A DNA stretch of 64,000 nucleotides from CAYZWU01 sp964482235 (lineage in GTDB: Bacteria > Planctomycetota > B15-G4 > CAYZWU01): NCBI GenBank assembly GCA_964482235.1, contig CAYZWU010000028.1, positions 7,268 to 71,267 of the forward strand, read 5' to 3'. The translations under genes were made by a program, and so were the position numbers. Below are positions 43,104 through 52,215 of the stretch, piece by piece (the stretch's first letter is position 1; the number at the start of each line of letters is the position of its first letter). The notes below the pieces were generated by a model. That model made no database searches. It was not told the DNA's origin and worked only from the letters and a program-made list of their open reading frames with translations.

Positions 43104-44572
43104 GCTTCCCCTTTTCAGCCGACCGGATCGCCGGGCTTTGCCGCTCAGGACAGCTCAGCCCCCTCGAGGTTGTGAACGAGACGCTGCGAAGGATCGAAAG
43201 GCTGGAACCGCGCATCGAGGCATTTCTTCATGTCGACAGCCGGGGCGCCCGGGCGAGAGCCAGGAAGCTCGAGGGGGCCGGATCTGCGGGGAAGGATGGC
43301 CTCCTCTACGGCGTGCCGGTGGCGGTGAAGGACAATATCTGCGTGAAGGGGATGCCCCAGACCTGCGCGTCGCGCATTCTCGACGGGTATCAGCCGCCGT
43401 ACGACGCCTTCGTGGTGGAGCGGATCGAGGCCCAGGGCGGGATCGTGGTGGGCAAGACGAACATGGACGAGTTCGGCATGGGATCGTCCACCGAGCATTC
43501 GGCCGTGAAGAAGAGCTTCAACCCCTGGGGCAGGAAGCTGATCCCCGGCGGCTCGTCGGGCGGATCGGCGGCGGCCGTGGCTGCCCGGGTCGTTCCGCTG
43601 GCCCTCGGTTCGGACACGGGAGGGTCGATCCGGCAGCCCGCCGCGATGTGCGGCGCGGTAGGCTTCAAGCCGACCTACGGGACCGTGTCCCGCTTCGGAC
43701 TGACAGCCTTCGCCTCCTCTCTCGACCAGATCGGGCCGATGGCTGCCGATGTGCGCGGCGCGGCGCTCCTGTTCGAGGCGATACGAGGCCATGATCCCAG
43801 GGACTCCACCTCGCTCTCCCTCCCTGCAGGAGATGATCTCTCGCGGCTGCCCGACGATCTGGACGGCCTCAGAATCGGTGTTCCGGCCCAGTACATGGAC
43901 GACAGGATCGACGCCGGCATCACCGGCCTGATCCGCGGCTCCCTCGGGGAGCTCGAGGAAATGGGAGCCTCGATCCGCGAGATCGACATGCCGCTGACAG
44001 GCCATGCCATTGCGGTCTACTACCTGGTCGCCACAGCGGAGGCCTCGTCGAACCTGGCCCGGTACGACGGTGTTCGCTTCGGGCCCAGGAGAGAGGGAGA
44101 CGACGTCGAGGCATCGTACGCGGCAACGCGGAACCAGGGATTCGGCGCCGAGGTGAAGCGGCGGATCATGCTGGGCACCTTCGCCCTGAGCGCCGGCTAT
44201 CACGAAGACTGGTACATGAAGGCACTGAAGGTGAGACGGATGATTCGCGACGAGTTCAGACGCGCTTTCCGGGAGGTCGACCTGATCGCCGGACCGGTTT
44301 CGCCGCTGCCGGCCTTCGAGGTCGATGAACGGATCGCCGATCCGCTCGCCATGTATCTGACGGACAGCCTGACCGTTCCCGCTTCCCTGGCGGGGCTCCC
44401 GGCCGTGTCACTCCCTTGCGGGCTGCTGGAGGGCCGAAAACCGGTCGGTCTGCAGGTGATCGGACCGGCCCTGAAGGACGGGCTCGTGCTCCAGGCGGCG
44501 CGGGCCTTCGAGAAGAACCGGAAAGGCGGAGCTCTGATTCCTCCCCTGGCCGATGCCCTGGACGAAAGATGA
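43100..44572 (+). CDS. gatA: Glutamyl/aspartyl-tRNA amidotransferase subunit A
   Basis: 490-residue amidase that releases ammonia from glutamine or asparagine for GatB. The catalytic triad is intact: Lys77, cis-Ser152 and Ser176, with GGSSGGSAAAVA and SDTGGSIRQPA around them and the family spacing of 75 and 24 residues. It overlaps gatC by four bases and precedes gatB by 15, so stoichiometric co-translation is expected. Confidence 0.96.
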   Translation: MSFPFSADRIAGLCRSGQLSPLEVVNETLRRIERLEPRIEAFLHVDSRGARARARKLEGAGSAGKDGLLYGVPVAVKDNICVKGMPQTCASRILDGYQPPYDAFVVERIEAQGGIVVGKTNMDEFGMGSSTEHSAVKKSFNPWGRKLIPGGSSGGSAAAVAARVVPLALGSDTGGSIRQPAAMCGAVGFKPTYGTVSRFGLTAFASSLDQIGPMAADVRGAALLFEAIRGHDPRDSTSLSLPAGDDLSRLPDDLDGLRIGVPAQYMDDRIDAGITGLIRGSLGELEEMGASIREIDMPLTGHAIAVYYLVATAEASSNLARYDGVRFGPRREGDDVEASYAATRNQGFGAEVKRRIMLGTFALSAGYHEDWYMKALKVRRMIRDEFRRAFREVDLIAGPVSPLPAFEVDERIADPLAMYLTDSLTVPASLAGLPAVSLPCGLLEGRKPVGLQVIGPALKDGLVLQAARAFEKNRKGGALIPPLADALDER

Positions 44573-44587
44573 AACCGGATCCGTGAC

Positions 44588-46021
44588 ATGCGCTATGAAA
44601 CGACCATCGGACTCGAGGTTCACGTTCAGCTGAAGACGCGATCGAAGCTCTTCTGCTCCTGCCGCAACGGCTTCGGCAGGGAGAGGAACACCCTGACCTG
44701 TCCGGTCTGCACAGGCCAGCCCGGTGCACTCCCCGCGGTGAACCGGGAGGCCCTTCATCTCGCCGTCACGGCTGGGCTGGCTCTCGATGCCGCCGTCCCG
44801 CCGGTCACGCACTTCGACAGGAAGAACTACTTCTATCCCGACCTGCCCAAGGGATACCAGATCTCCCAGTTCAGCCATCCCGTGGCCGAGAAGGGTTTCA
44901 TCGAGATCGCCCCAAAGGACGGCGCGTCGAGGCGGATCGGCATCGCGCGCGTGGTCCTCGAGGAGGATGCGGGCAAGACGATTCATGTCGAAAACAGTGA
45001 TACCAGCCTCGTTGATCTGAACCGGTGCGGCGTCCCCCTCGTCGAGATCGTGAGCGAGCCCGAGATCCGCTCTCCCGGCGAAGCGCGCTCCTACCTCCTC
45101 TCCCTGAAGCGCCTGATGCAGTACATCGAGGCATCGGACTGCGACATGGAGAAGGGCTCGCTTCGCTGCGACGCCAACGTCTCGATCCGGCCTCGAGGTC
45201 AGGAGGAACTCGGCACGCGGACGGAGATCAAGAACCTCAACTCCTTCCGCAACGTGGAGAAGTCTCTCGCCTTCGAGATCGAGCGCCAGGCGGCGATCCT
45301 CGATGCGGGAGGAAAGGTCCTGCAGGAAACGCGCACCTGGAGGGAATCGGAGGAGGTGACGGCGCCGCTCCGGTCGAAGGAGGAGTCCCGCGACTACCGC
45401 TACTTTCCCGAGCCCGACATTCCGCCCTTTCCCATACCCGAGAGCCTCAGGGAGGAGCTCCGCGCGCGGCTGCCGGAAAATCCGGTTGCCCGGGAGCGCC
45501 GCTTCATCTCGGAGTTCGGCCTGGCCTGCAACGACGCCGCCTTTCTGATCGAGGACAGGAAGACGGCGGACTTCTTCGAGGCCTGCGCTGCTCTCTGCGG
45601 CCGGCCGGTGGAGGCGGCGCTCTGGATCAGGACAGCCGTGAAGGAGGAGATGAACCGCCAGGGCGCCCCAATCGACGGCATCGGGATAGAGCCGCTCCAC
45701 GTGGCCCGTATCATCGAGATGAAGGAAAGCGGTGCGATCTCCCACCAGGCGGCGCGGAGGATCACTCCCGTCATGGCCGAGACAGGGAAGATGCCGGAAG
45801 AGCTGGCAAGGGAGTTGAACCTCCTCCAGGTCTCCGACGACACCGTGCTGGAGGAGCTGGTCGAATCAGCCATCGCCCGCAGCACCGAGGCGGTCACCCA
45901 GTACCGCCGCGGCAAGGAATCCGCGCTGAACGCTCTCGTCGGCGAGGTGATGCGGTCCTCCGGAGGCCGGGCCGATCCCCATTCCGTGCGCAGGCTCCTT
46001 CTCGAGAAGCTCAGCTCCTGA
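44588..46021 (+). CDS. gatB: Glutamyl/aspartyl-tRNA amidotransferase subunit B
   Basis: 477-residue GatB, which activates mischarged Glu-tRNA(Gln) or Asp-tRNA(Asn) with ATP and transfers ammonia. Family features: GLEVHVQLKTRSKLFC at the start, zinc Cys pairs (FCSC, CPVC), FDRKNYFYPDLPKGYQISQ, and CDMEKGSLRCDANVS, with a C-terminal YqeY-like tail (RRGKESALNALVGEVMRSS). Because AsnRS is encoded at 27.4-28.7 kb, its main duty is probably Gln-tRNA formation (inference). Last gene of gatCAB. Confidence 0.96.
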   Translation: MRYETTIGLEVHVQLKTRSKLFCSCRNGFGRERNTLTCPVCTGQPGALPAVNREALHLAVTAGLALDAAVPPVTHFDRKNYFYPDLPKGYQISQFSHPVAEKGFIEIAPKDGASRRIGIARVVLEEDAGKTIHVENSDTSLVDLNRCGVPLVEIVSEPEIRSPGEARSYLLSLKRLMQYIEASDCDMEKGSLRCDANVSIRPRGQEELGTRTEIKNLNSFRNVEKSLAFEIERQAAILDAGGKVLQETRTWRESEEVTAPLRSKEESRDYRYFPEPDIPPFPIPESLREELRARLPENPVARERRFISEFGLACNDAAFLIEDRKTADFFEACAALCGRPVEAALWIRTAVKEEMNRQGAPIDGIGIEPLHVARIIEMKESGAISHQAARRITPVMAETGKMPEELARELNLLQVSDDTVLEELVESAIARSTEAVTQYRRGKESALNALVGEVMRSSGGRADPHSVRRLLLEKLSS

Positions 46022-46058
46022 TCAACCCGCCGATCGTATCCCGCCGCCAAAGACTCTC

Positions 46059-46979
46059 TCAGCGAGCCCACCGGATCTCTGCAGCCACGGGCAGGTGATC
46101 GGAGATCCTGTCCGGCAGTACGGCGTGATGGACCGCTTCGAGATCGTCCGAGAAGAGGATCCAGTCGTACCGCTTCTCGAGGAGGGGAAAGGTGATCAGG
46201 TCTTCCGCACCGGGCCGGTGCGCTTGCAGGGAGAGCTTCTTCTTCAGGAGGCTGACGGCCGAGCCCTTCTCCGCACAGCTGGAGTTGAAATCGCCCATGA
46301 CGATGGCGGGCCGCCTGCGTTCCAGCAGCGCGGCGGCGAGCTCTTCCGCCTGTTCGATCCTGACGGAACGGCGTGAGAAGTCGAGGTGCACCGAGACGAT
46401 GTCCATCTCCTTTCCCGACAAGGGCGGCCATTCCAGCTTGCAGACCAGGTAGCCCTTGGAAAACGTCGGGGGCGACGGCTCGAAGGTCACGGAGAGAGGA
46501 TCTTCGAGCTCGATTTTCGAGAGTATCGCCGTACCGTAGGAGAGGGTCCTGCTTCGCACATGCTCGCCTCTCACGAAATAGGAATACTCCGCCTTGTCGG
46601 CCAGATAGGCCACATGGTCGAAGCGCCCGCTCCAGAAGGAGGGCCCGTCCGCCTCCTGCAAGGCCACGACAGCGGCTCTCTCCCGCCGGAGAAGAGCGGC
46701 CAGTTCATCCAGGTTGGCTCTGATGTCCCCTTCGCTCTGAAGGAGCTGATTCGGGCCGTCCCTGCGTCCATGGGCGATGTTCACGGTGAGGACCTTCAGG
46801 CGATCAGTGGACGGGCCGCTGCTCCGGCTTTCCCGTGCCGGAACGCCTTCCATTGTCTTGATCACGGGATGCGACTCGCGCTCCCCGGTCAGGCAGGTCG
46901 TGATCCCGAAAATAGCCGCGCCTCCCGCCGCCAGGAACCCGGCAGCCAGAAACGCGATTCGCCGCCATCGACGAGCCAC
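46059..46979 (-). CDS. Exported endonuclease/exonuclease/phosphatase-family protein
   Basis: 306 residues. The N-terminal basic and hydrophobic segment (about 7-27) is a signal peptide or membrane anchor. The EEP (DNase I-like) fold is shown by VNIAHGRRD, ALQEAD, VHLDFSRRS, VMGDFNSS and the final SDHLPVAAEI, with the catalytic Glu, Asp, Asn and His residues present. Substrates of this family range from nucleic acids to phospholipids; this one is open. A GTG start with GGGAG six bases upstream lies directly after guaA, so it may be read on the same transcript. Confidence 0.83.
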   Translation of the reverse strand: MARRWRRIAFLAAGFLAAGGAAIFGITTCLTGERESHPVIKTMEGVPARESRSSGPSTDRLKVLTVNIAHGRRDGPNQLLQSEGDIRANLDELAALLRRERAAVVALQEADGPSFWSGRFDHVAYLADKAEYSYFVRGEHVRSRTLSYGTAILSKIELEDPLSVTFEPSPPTFSKGYLVCKLEWPPLSGKEMDIVSVHLDFSRRSVRIEQAEELAAALLERRRPAIVMGDFNSSCAEKGSAVSLLKKKLSLQAHRPGAEDLITFPLLEKRYDWILFSDDLEAVHHAVLPDRISDHLPVAAEIRWAR

Positions 46980-46982
46980 GGC

Positions 46983-48527
46983 TCACTCCCACTCGATCGT
47001 GGCCGGCGGCTTGCTGGAGATGTCATAGACGACGCGATTGACGCCCTTCACCTCGTTGATGATCCGGTTCGAGATGATGGCGAGCAGATCGTAGGGGAGG
47101 CGGGCCCAGTCCGCGGTCATGAAGTCCTCTGTGACCACGGCTCGAACGGCGATCACCCGTCCGTATGTTCTGGCATCGCCCATCACGCCCACGGACTTGA
47201 CCGGCAGAAGAACGGCGAAGACCTGCGACGTCCGCTCGTACTGACCGGCGTTGCGCAGCTCCTCGAGCACGATGGCGTCCGCCTCCCTCAGGATCTCCAG
47301 GTCTTCCAGGATCACGAGACCGGGGATCCGTACCGCCAGGCCCGGCCCGGGGAAGGGATGGCGGTTCACGATCGACTCGGGAAGGCCGAGGATGCGGCCT
47401 ATCTCGCGCACCTCGTCCTTGAAGAGGTCGCGGAGCGGCTCCACCAGCTCGAATCCGAGCTCCTCGGGCAGGCCGCCCACGTTGTGGTGCGTCTTGATCG
47501 TGGCCGAAGGGCCGCCGTGCGCCGACGTGGACTCGATCACGTCGGGGTAGAGCGTCCCCTGGGCTAGATAGCGGATCCCTCTCAGCTGCTCGGCAACCTC
47601 CCTGAACACGTCGATGAAGGTATGCCCGATCCGTCTCCGTTTCTCCTCCGGATCGGAGACGCCGCTCAGGGCATCGAGGAATCGCTGCGAGGCATCGACA
47701 TGATGCAGCCTGACGTTGAAGTGGTCCTTGAAGGTCGAAACGACCTGATCGGCCTCCCCCTTGCGGAGAAAGCAGTTGTCCACGAAGATGCACTCCAGGT
47801 CCTCGCCGATGGCCCTGTTGATCAGGAGGGCGGCCACCGAGGAGTCCACGCCGCCGGATAGCCCGAGCACGACCTTCTCCCCTGCCACGCTTCGCCGGAT
47901 CGACTCGACGGCTGTGTCGATGTACGACGACATTTCCCAGTCGCCGTGGACATTGCAGACGCCGTAGAGGAAGTTGCGGAGGATCTGCGTCCCCTGCTCG
48001 GTGTGCGTGACCTCGGGGTGGAACTGGAGGCCGAAGAACCGCCCATCCTCTCCGGTGACGGCGGCACAGCGGCATGTGGCCGAGGATGCCACGGCTCGAT
48101 AGCCGTCAGGAAGGCCGGTGCAGACATCGCCATGGCTCATCCAGACGACCGACTCCTCCTTCAGGTTGAGGAACAGGGGATGGGACGTGTCGAACCGCAC
48201 CTTCGTCCGGCCGTATTCGCCGCCCTCATCACCCGGAGTGACATCGCCGCCGCGGACACGGACCGTGGCGTGCATGCCGTAGCAGATACCGAGCACGGGA
48301 ATCCCGAGATCGAACAGCGAGCTCTCCACCGAGGGCGCTCCCGTCTCGTAGATCGAGCTCGGCCCTCCGGAAAAGATGAGCGCCGCCGGCTTCAGCGCCT
48401 CGATCTCCTCCTGCTTTGCCGTGCAGGGAAGAATGATGCTGTACACCTTGAGCTCCCTCACTCGCCGGGCGATGAGCTGGGTGTACTGGGATCCGAAATC
48501 GAGAATGACCACCTTCTCGCTAGTCAA
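46983..48527 (-). CDS. guaA: GMP synthase (glutamine-hydrolysing)
   Basis: Makes GMP from XMP. The 514-residue protein has the class I glutamine amidotransferase domain with nucleophile Cys82 in GICYG, FHPEVTHTEQG, then the ATP pyrophosphatase loop SGGVDSS and the C-terminal dimerisation domain. The position normally filled by Gln after GICYGM is His86 here. TTG at 48527 is favoured because AAGGAGG lies just upstream; the frame continues to a second TTG at 48563 inside guaB. Follows guaB by 22 bases with the EEP gene after it. Confidence 0.94.
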   Translation of the reverse strand: MTSEKVVILDFGSQYTQLIARRVRELKVYSIILPCTAKQEEIEALKPAALIFSGGPSSIYETGAPSVESSLFDLGIPVLGICYGMHATVRVRGGDVTPGDEGGEYGRTKVRFDTSHPLFLNLKEESVVWMSHGDVCTGLPDGYRAVASSATCRCAAVTGEDGRFFGLQFHPEVTHTEQGTQILRNFLYGVCNVHGDWEMSSYIDTAVESIRRSVAGEKVVLGLSGGVDSSVAALLINRAIGEDLECIFVDNCFLRKGEADQVVSTFKDHFNVRLHHVDASQRFLDALSGVSDPEEKRRRIGHTFIDVFREVAEQLRGIRYLAQGTLYPDVIESTSAHGGPSATIKTHHNVGGLPEELGFELVEPLRDLFKDEVREIGRILGLPESIVNRHPFPGPGLAVRIPGLVILEDLEILREADAIVLEELRNAGQYERTSQVFAVLLPVKSVGVMGDARTYGRVIAVRAVVTEDFMTADWARLPYDLLAIISNRIINEVKGVNRVVYDISSKPPATIEWE

Positions 48528-48549
48528 GCTGTCCTCCTTCCGGACGGGA

Positions 48550-50004
48550 TCATGAATCGACAAAGTAATTGGGCGCCTCGCGCGTGATCTGGATGTCGTG
48601 CGGGTGGTTCTCCCTCAGGGTGGCGGGAGAGACCCTGATGAAGCGGCCCCTCGTGTAGAGCTGCTCCAGGGTCTCCGCCCCCGTGTACCCCATGCCCGAA
48701 CGGACTCCGCCGACGAGCTGGTAGACGAAGGTGGAGAGGGCGCCCTTGTACGGGACGAGTCCTTCCACGCCTTCGGGCACGAGCTTCTCGGGAGTGGGAC
48801 TGTCGGACTGGCGGTACCTGTCGCTCGATCCGTCCATCATGGCACCGAGCGAGCCCATGCCGCGGATCGTCTTGAACGACCTCCCCTTGAAGATCACGCT
48901 TTCACCGGGGGATTCGTCCATCCCGGCAAAGAGGCTCCCCATCATCACGCTGTTGGCTCCGGCCACGATGGCTTTCACCACGTCTCCCGAGGCGCGAATC
49001 CCGCCGTCGGCAATGACCGGAACCCCGGCCGGCTTCGCCACGGCGGCACAGGAGGCCACGGCCGTGACCTGCGGCATTCCGATGCCGGTCACCACCCGGG
49101 TGGTGCAGATCGATCCGGGGCCGATGCCGACCTTGACGGCATCGACGCCGGCGGCGACGAGGTCCTCGGCCGCCTCCTTGGTGGCGATGTTGCCGGCCGC
49201 CACGTCGATCTTGAAGGAGCGCTTGATCTCCCGCACCGTCTCGATCACGTTCCGTGAATGGCCGTGCGCCGTGTCGACGACGAGGACGTCGCAGCCTGCC
49301 TCGATCAGCCCGTCGCAGCGATCGAGATCGAAGACGCCCACGGCAGCTCCGACCCGCAGCCGGCCACGCTCATCGCGGCAGGCCGCGGGGAACTGCTTCA
49401 GTCCCTTGATGTCTCGCATGGTGATCAGCCCGAGGAGCTCGCCGGCGTCGTTCGTGAGGATCAGCTTCTCCACCTTGTGCTTGTGAAGGATATGCTCCGC
49501 GTCGGCCAGGCTCGTCTTGGCGGGAGCGGTGACCAGGTCCCTGGTCATGATCTCCTCCACCTTGAGGTCCTTTTCCCACTGGAAGCGGAGGTCGCGGTTG
49601 GTGAGGATGCCGACCACCTTCCGGTTCTTCACGATGGGAACGCCGGAGATGGTGTGCGTGGTCATCACCTCCCGCGCCCGGCTGATCGGGGCGCTGGGCG
49701 GCAGGGTCACGGGATCGACGATCACGCCGTTGGCGCTCCGCTTGACGATATCGACCTCGCGAACCTGGTCATCGACCGACATGTTCTTGTGAATGATGCC
49801 GATCCCCCCCTCGCGGGCCAGGGCGATGGCCATGCGCGATTCGGTCACCGTGTCCATGGCAGCGCTGGAGAACGGGATGTTCAGCTCGACGTTCCTGGAA
49901 AAGTAGGTTCTCGTATCCACCTCCGACGGCATGATGTCGGACCTGTTGGGCAGAACGAGAACGTCGTCGAAGGTAATGGCTTCCGTGATGTTGTCAGTCA
50001 GCAT
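48550..50004 (-). CDS. guaB: Inosine-5'-monophosphate dehydrogenase
   Basis: 484-residue IMPDH, converting IMP to XMP, the step before GuaA. It has the TIM barrel with active-site Cys in GIGPGSICTTR, the GMGSLGAM flap segment, and two CBS domains at about 95-205 that bind regulatory nucleotides. ATG at 50004 follows GGAGAAGGAG. First gene of the guaB-guaA unit; the upstream region is long and AT-rich. Confidence 0.96.
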   Translation of the reverse strand: MLTDNITEAITFDDVLVLPNRSDIMPSEVDTRTYFSRNVELNIPFSSAAMDTVTESRMAIALAREGGIGIIHKNMSVDDQVREVDIVKRSANGVIVDPVTLPPSAPISRAREVMTTHTISGVPIVKNRKVVGILTNRDLRFQWEKDLKVEEIMTRDLVTAPAKTSLADAEHILHKHKVEKLILTNDAGELLGLITMRDIKGLKQFPAACRDERGRLRVGAAVGVFDLDRCDGLIEAGCDVLVVDTAHGHSRNVIETVREIKRSFKIDVAAGNIATKEAAEDLVAAGVDAVKVGIGPGSICTTRVVTGIGMPQVTAVASCAAVAKPAGVPVIADGGIRASGDVVKAIVAGANSVMMGSLFAGMDESPGESVIFKGRSFKTIRGMGSLGAMMDGSSDRYRQSDSPTPEKLVPEGVEGLVPYKGALSTFVYQLVGGVRSGMGYTGAETLEQLYTRGRFIRVSPATLRENHPHDIQITREAPNYFVDS

Positions 50005-50780
50005 TGTTCTTCTCCTTCTCCAACCGGATCATCGGAAAAAAATTAAAGAAACGGATGGATTGGACGGAGTCATGGAATGAAAAGGAAACCGCCATTGTTC
50101 CACACGGAGGGTGAAACCGGGGTAGATTGGCAAGAAAAACCCGGAAACTCATCTGGAAAAGCCGTTTCCGAAGGCTCAAGTTCACCATTGGAACGATATA
50201 TATTCAAACCTTATGGAAATCCAGAGAAAAATCGATCCGGGGAAGGAAGGCGGAGTGGAGTGCGCCGTGGGCAACAACATAAAGAGGGCCCCTTCGGTTA
50301 AAACCTCCAGGACCCCGAAAACAAGAAGGAGGAGAATCAATATCCTTATCGGAATTCGGGGCCAGGTACTTTATTTCAGCACTCTCTTTTTGTCGGAATG
50401 CCCGAAACGGCCATAGGGAGAATCCCCTACCCCCTTCTGTGGAGAATTCCACCTCATCGCACAAAAAAAAAATAAACCGGCAAAGGAATCTCCCCTGAAT
50501 GCGAGCGACCGGCAAAGAAGCCCCCATGAAATTGACTAACAGCTGAAACCGATTGACAAAAACAAGGTTATCTTACGTTTCCCATTGTTGCCATCTTGAA
50601 CGACGGGGGAAGCGGTTAGGGATCATAGACTTGAGCGTCTCGATATGAATTAAAATGAAACGTTGATTATTGCTCTAGAATGTTTCAAAATGATTAAGTT
50701 TACTATGCAGATTCAGTGCAAAAGCACTATGTATATTTTCAGATCCCGTTGGCCAAGAATACTGTTTAAGGATAAGTCGC
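50005..50780. other. Long AT-rich intergenic region between guaB and the signalling cluster
   Basis: 776 bases with no convincing gene, clearly richer in A and T than either neighbour. It must hold the guaB promoter (minus strand) and the start of the signalling cluster (plus strand). A TTGACA lies at 50553-50558 without a good -10. An inverted pair TGAAAC/GTTTCA lies at 50656-50687. No riboswitch structure recognised. Confidence 0.5.
50656..50687. promoter_or_regulatory. Inverted TGAAAC / GTTTCA pair upstream of the sigma-54 activator gene
   Basis: TGAAAC at 50656-50661 and TGTTTCA at 50681-50687 form an inverted pair. The same TGTTTC(A) word occurs three times upstream of the tandem-receiver gene at 54857-54905. 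It may be a binding site of a cluster regulator (inference); the words are short. Confidence 0.35.
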
Positions 50781-52190
50781 TTGAACCCAGAATCATTTGG
50801 TCAGATCGAAGGTCTGTTCGACGCCCCGCTGGAGGTTGCTCCGCTTCTGGACCAGTTGCCCCTGGGCATTATGATCCTCAGCCTGGATCAAAAGATCCTG
50901 TTTCTGAACAGCGCCTTCGAGGCTTTGACCGGATTTGATCGCGATGAAGTTCATCATGTTCCCTGTTGCCATGTGCTCAGGACGGATATATGCAACGATC
51001 GTTGTCCCATTTTGAACACAGGCGACAGCGTCAAGCCGGCTCCGCAGACGGGGACGATTCTCATCAGCTCGCGCGAGAAGATCGACGTGCGCTTGACGGC
51101 AAGTGCGCTGCGCGACCGGAATGGGCGCATCATCGGATACATGGAAACGGTCGAGGATCTCGGGACGCATCACCAGATCATGGATCATCAGCGCGATCTG
51201 CAAGGATTCAGCCAGATTGTGGGGCGTTCTCCGCCCATGCAGAAGCTGTTCAGTCTTGTTCCCGTCGTTGCCCAGACCGATTCCTCGCTGCTCATCACCG
51301 GAGAGACGGGCACGGGCAAAGATATCCTGGCCGAGGCGATCCACGAAACATCGGACCGCAGCGACGGGCCTTTCATCAAGGTGAACTGCGGCGCGCTTCC
51401 CGAGACGCTGCTCGAGTCCGAGCTGTTCGGTCACAAGAAGGGCGCTTTCACCGGGGCGGAGAGCGACAAGATGGGGCGTGTACGCCTGGCTCATAACGGC
51501 ACGCTCTACCTTACGGAGATCGGCGATCTCTCCCTCCCGCTCCAGGTCAAGCTGCTGACCTTTCTCGATGACAAGATCGTTTACCCCCTGGGAGATGCCG
51601 ATGGATATCACGTCGATGTGCGGATCATTGCAGCCACGCACCGCGATCTGATGCAGATGACCAGGGATAACGCCTTCCGTCAGGATCTGCTGTTCCGGCT
51701 GAATGTGGTTCGTTTTCATCTGCCGCCCCTGAGGGAGAGGGATGGAGATGTTCGCCTGCTCCTGGACCATTTCCTGAAGATCTTCTCCGTAAGGTTCGGC
51801 AAATCTCTCAAGGGATTTACTCGGACGGCGCAGGAGCTGCTGCTGAACTATGCCTACCCCGGAAATGTACGCGAGCTCAGAAATATCGTGGAATACTCAA
51901 CCAGCATATGTCCCGTGGAGATGATCGGGCTGGAGCATCTGCCCGCCTACCTGGGAGAGCCGCTGCTCGATGTGGGCGGCGAAACAGGCGACGTGTCCCA
52001 CGTCGAGGAGCCGGTGAGCTGGTCCTCCAAGGAAGCGGCGCCGGGGATGAACTGGGCCGCCATCGAGCGTCAGCTCATTGTCGACACCTTGGTCAAGGCC
52101 AAGGGGCACAGAAGCAGGGCCGCGGAGATGCTGGGCTGGGGGCGTTCCACGCTATGGCGGAAGATGAAGTTCCACGGACTCGAATCGTGA
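50781..52190 (+). CDS. PAS-containing sigma-54-dependent transcriptional activator
   Basis: 469 residues. A PAS domain (about 22-130) includes a cysteine cluster C62, C63, C71, C75. The AAA+ domain has Walker A GETGTGKD at 174-181 and GAFTGA at 221-226, the sigma-54 contact loop. A Fis-type helix-turn-helix ends the protein (SRAAEMLGWGRSTLWRKMKF). There is no receiver domain. Walker B reads TLYLTE, so the usual Asp before the catalytic Glu246 is Thr245. TTG start with AAGGAT eight bases upstream. First gene of the cluster; a sigma-54 promoter lies further downstream at 54968-54985. Confidence 0.92.
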   Translation: MNPESFGQIEGLFDAPLEVAPLLDQLPLGIMILSLDQKILFLNSAFEALTGFDRDEVHHVPCCHVLRTDICNDRCPILNTGDSVKPAPQTGTILISSREKIDVRLTASALRDRNGRIIGYMETVEDLGTHHQIMDHQRDLQGFSQIVGRSPPMQKLFSLVPVVAQTDSSLLITGETGTGKDILAEAIHETSDRSDGPFIKVNCGALPETLLESELFGHKKGAFTGAESDKMGRVRLAHNGTLYLTEIGDLSLPLQVKLLTFLDDKIVYPLGDADGYHVDVRIIAATHRDLMQMTRDNAFRQDLLFRLNVVRFHLPPLRERDGDVRLLLDHFLKIFSVRFGKSLKGFTRTAQELLLNYAYPGNVRELRNIVEYSTSICPVEMIGLEHLPAYLGEPLLDVGGETGDVSHVEEPVSWSSKEAAPGMNWAAIERQLIVDTLVKAKGHRSRAAEMLGWGRSTLWRKMKFHGLES

Positions 52191-52215
52191 AATGGCGTTG
52201 ATGAAGGGTACCGAA

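Noticed and set aside
50545..50580. TTGACA at 50553 with TATCTT as promoter of the cluster
   Set aside because: Spacing of 11 bases is too short for a sigma-70 promoter.
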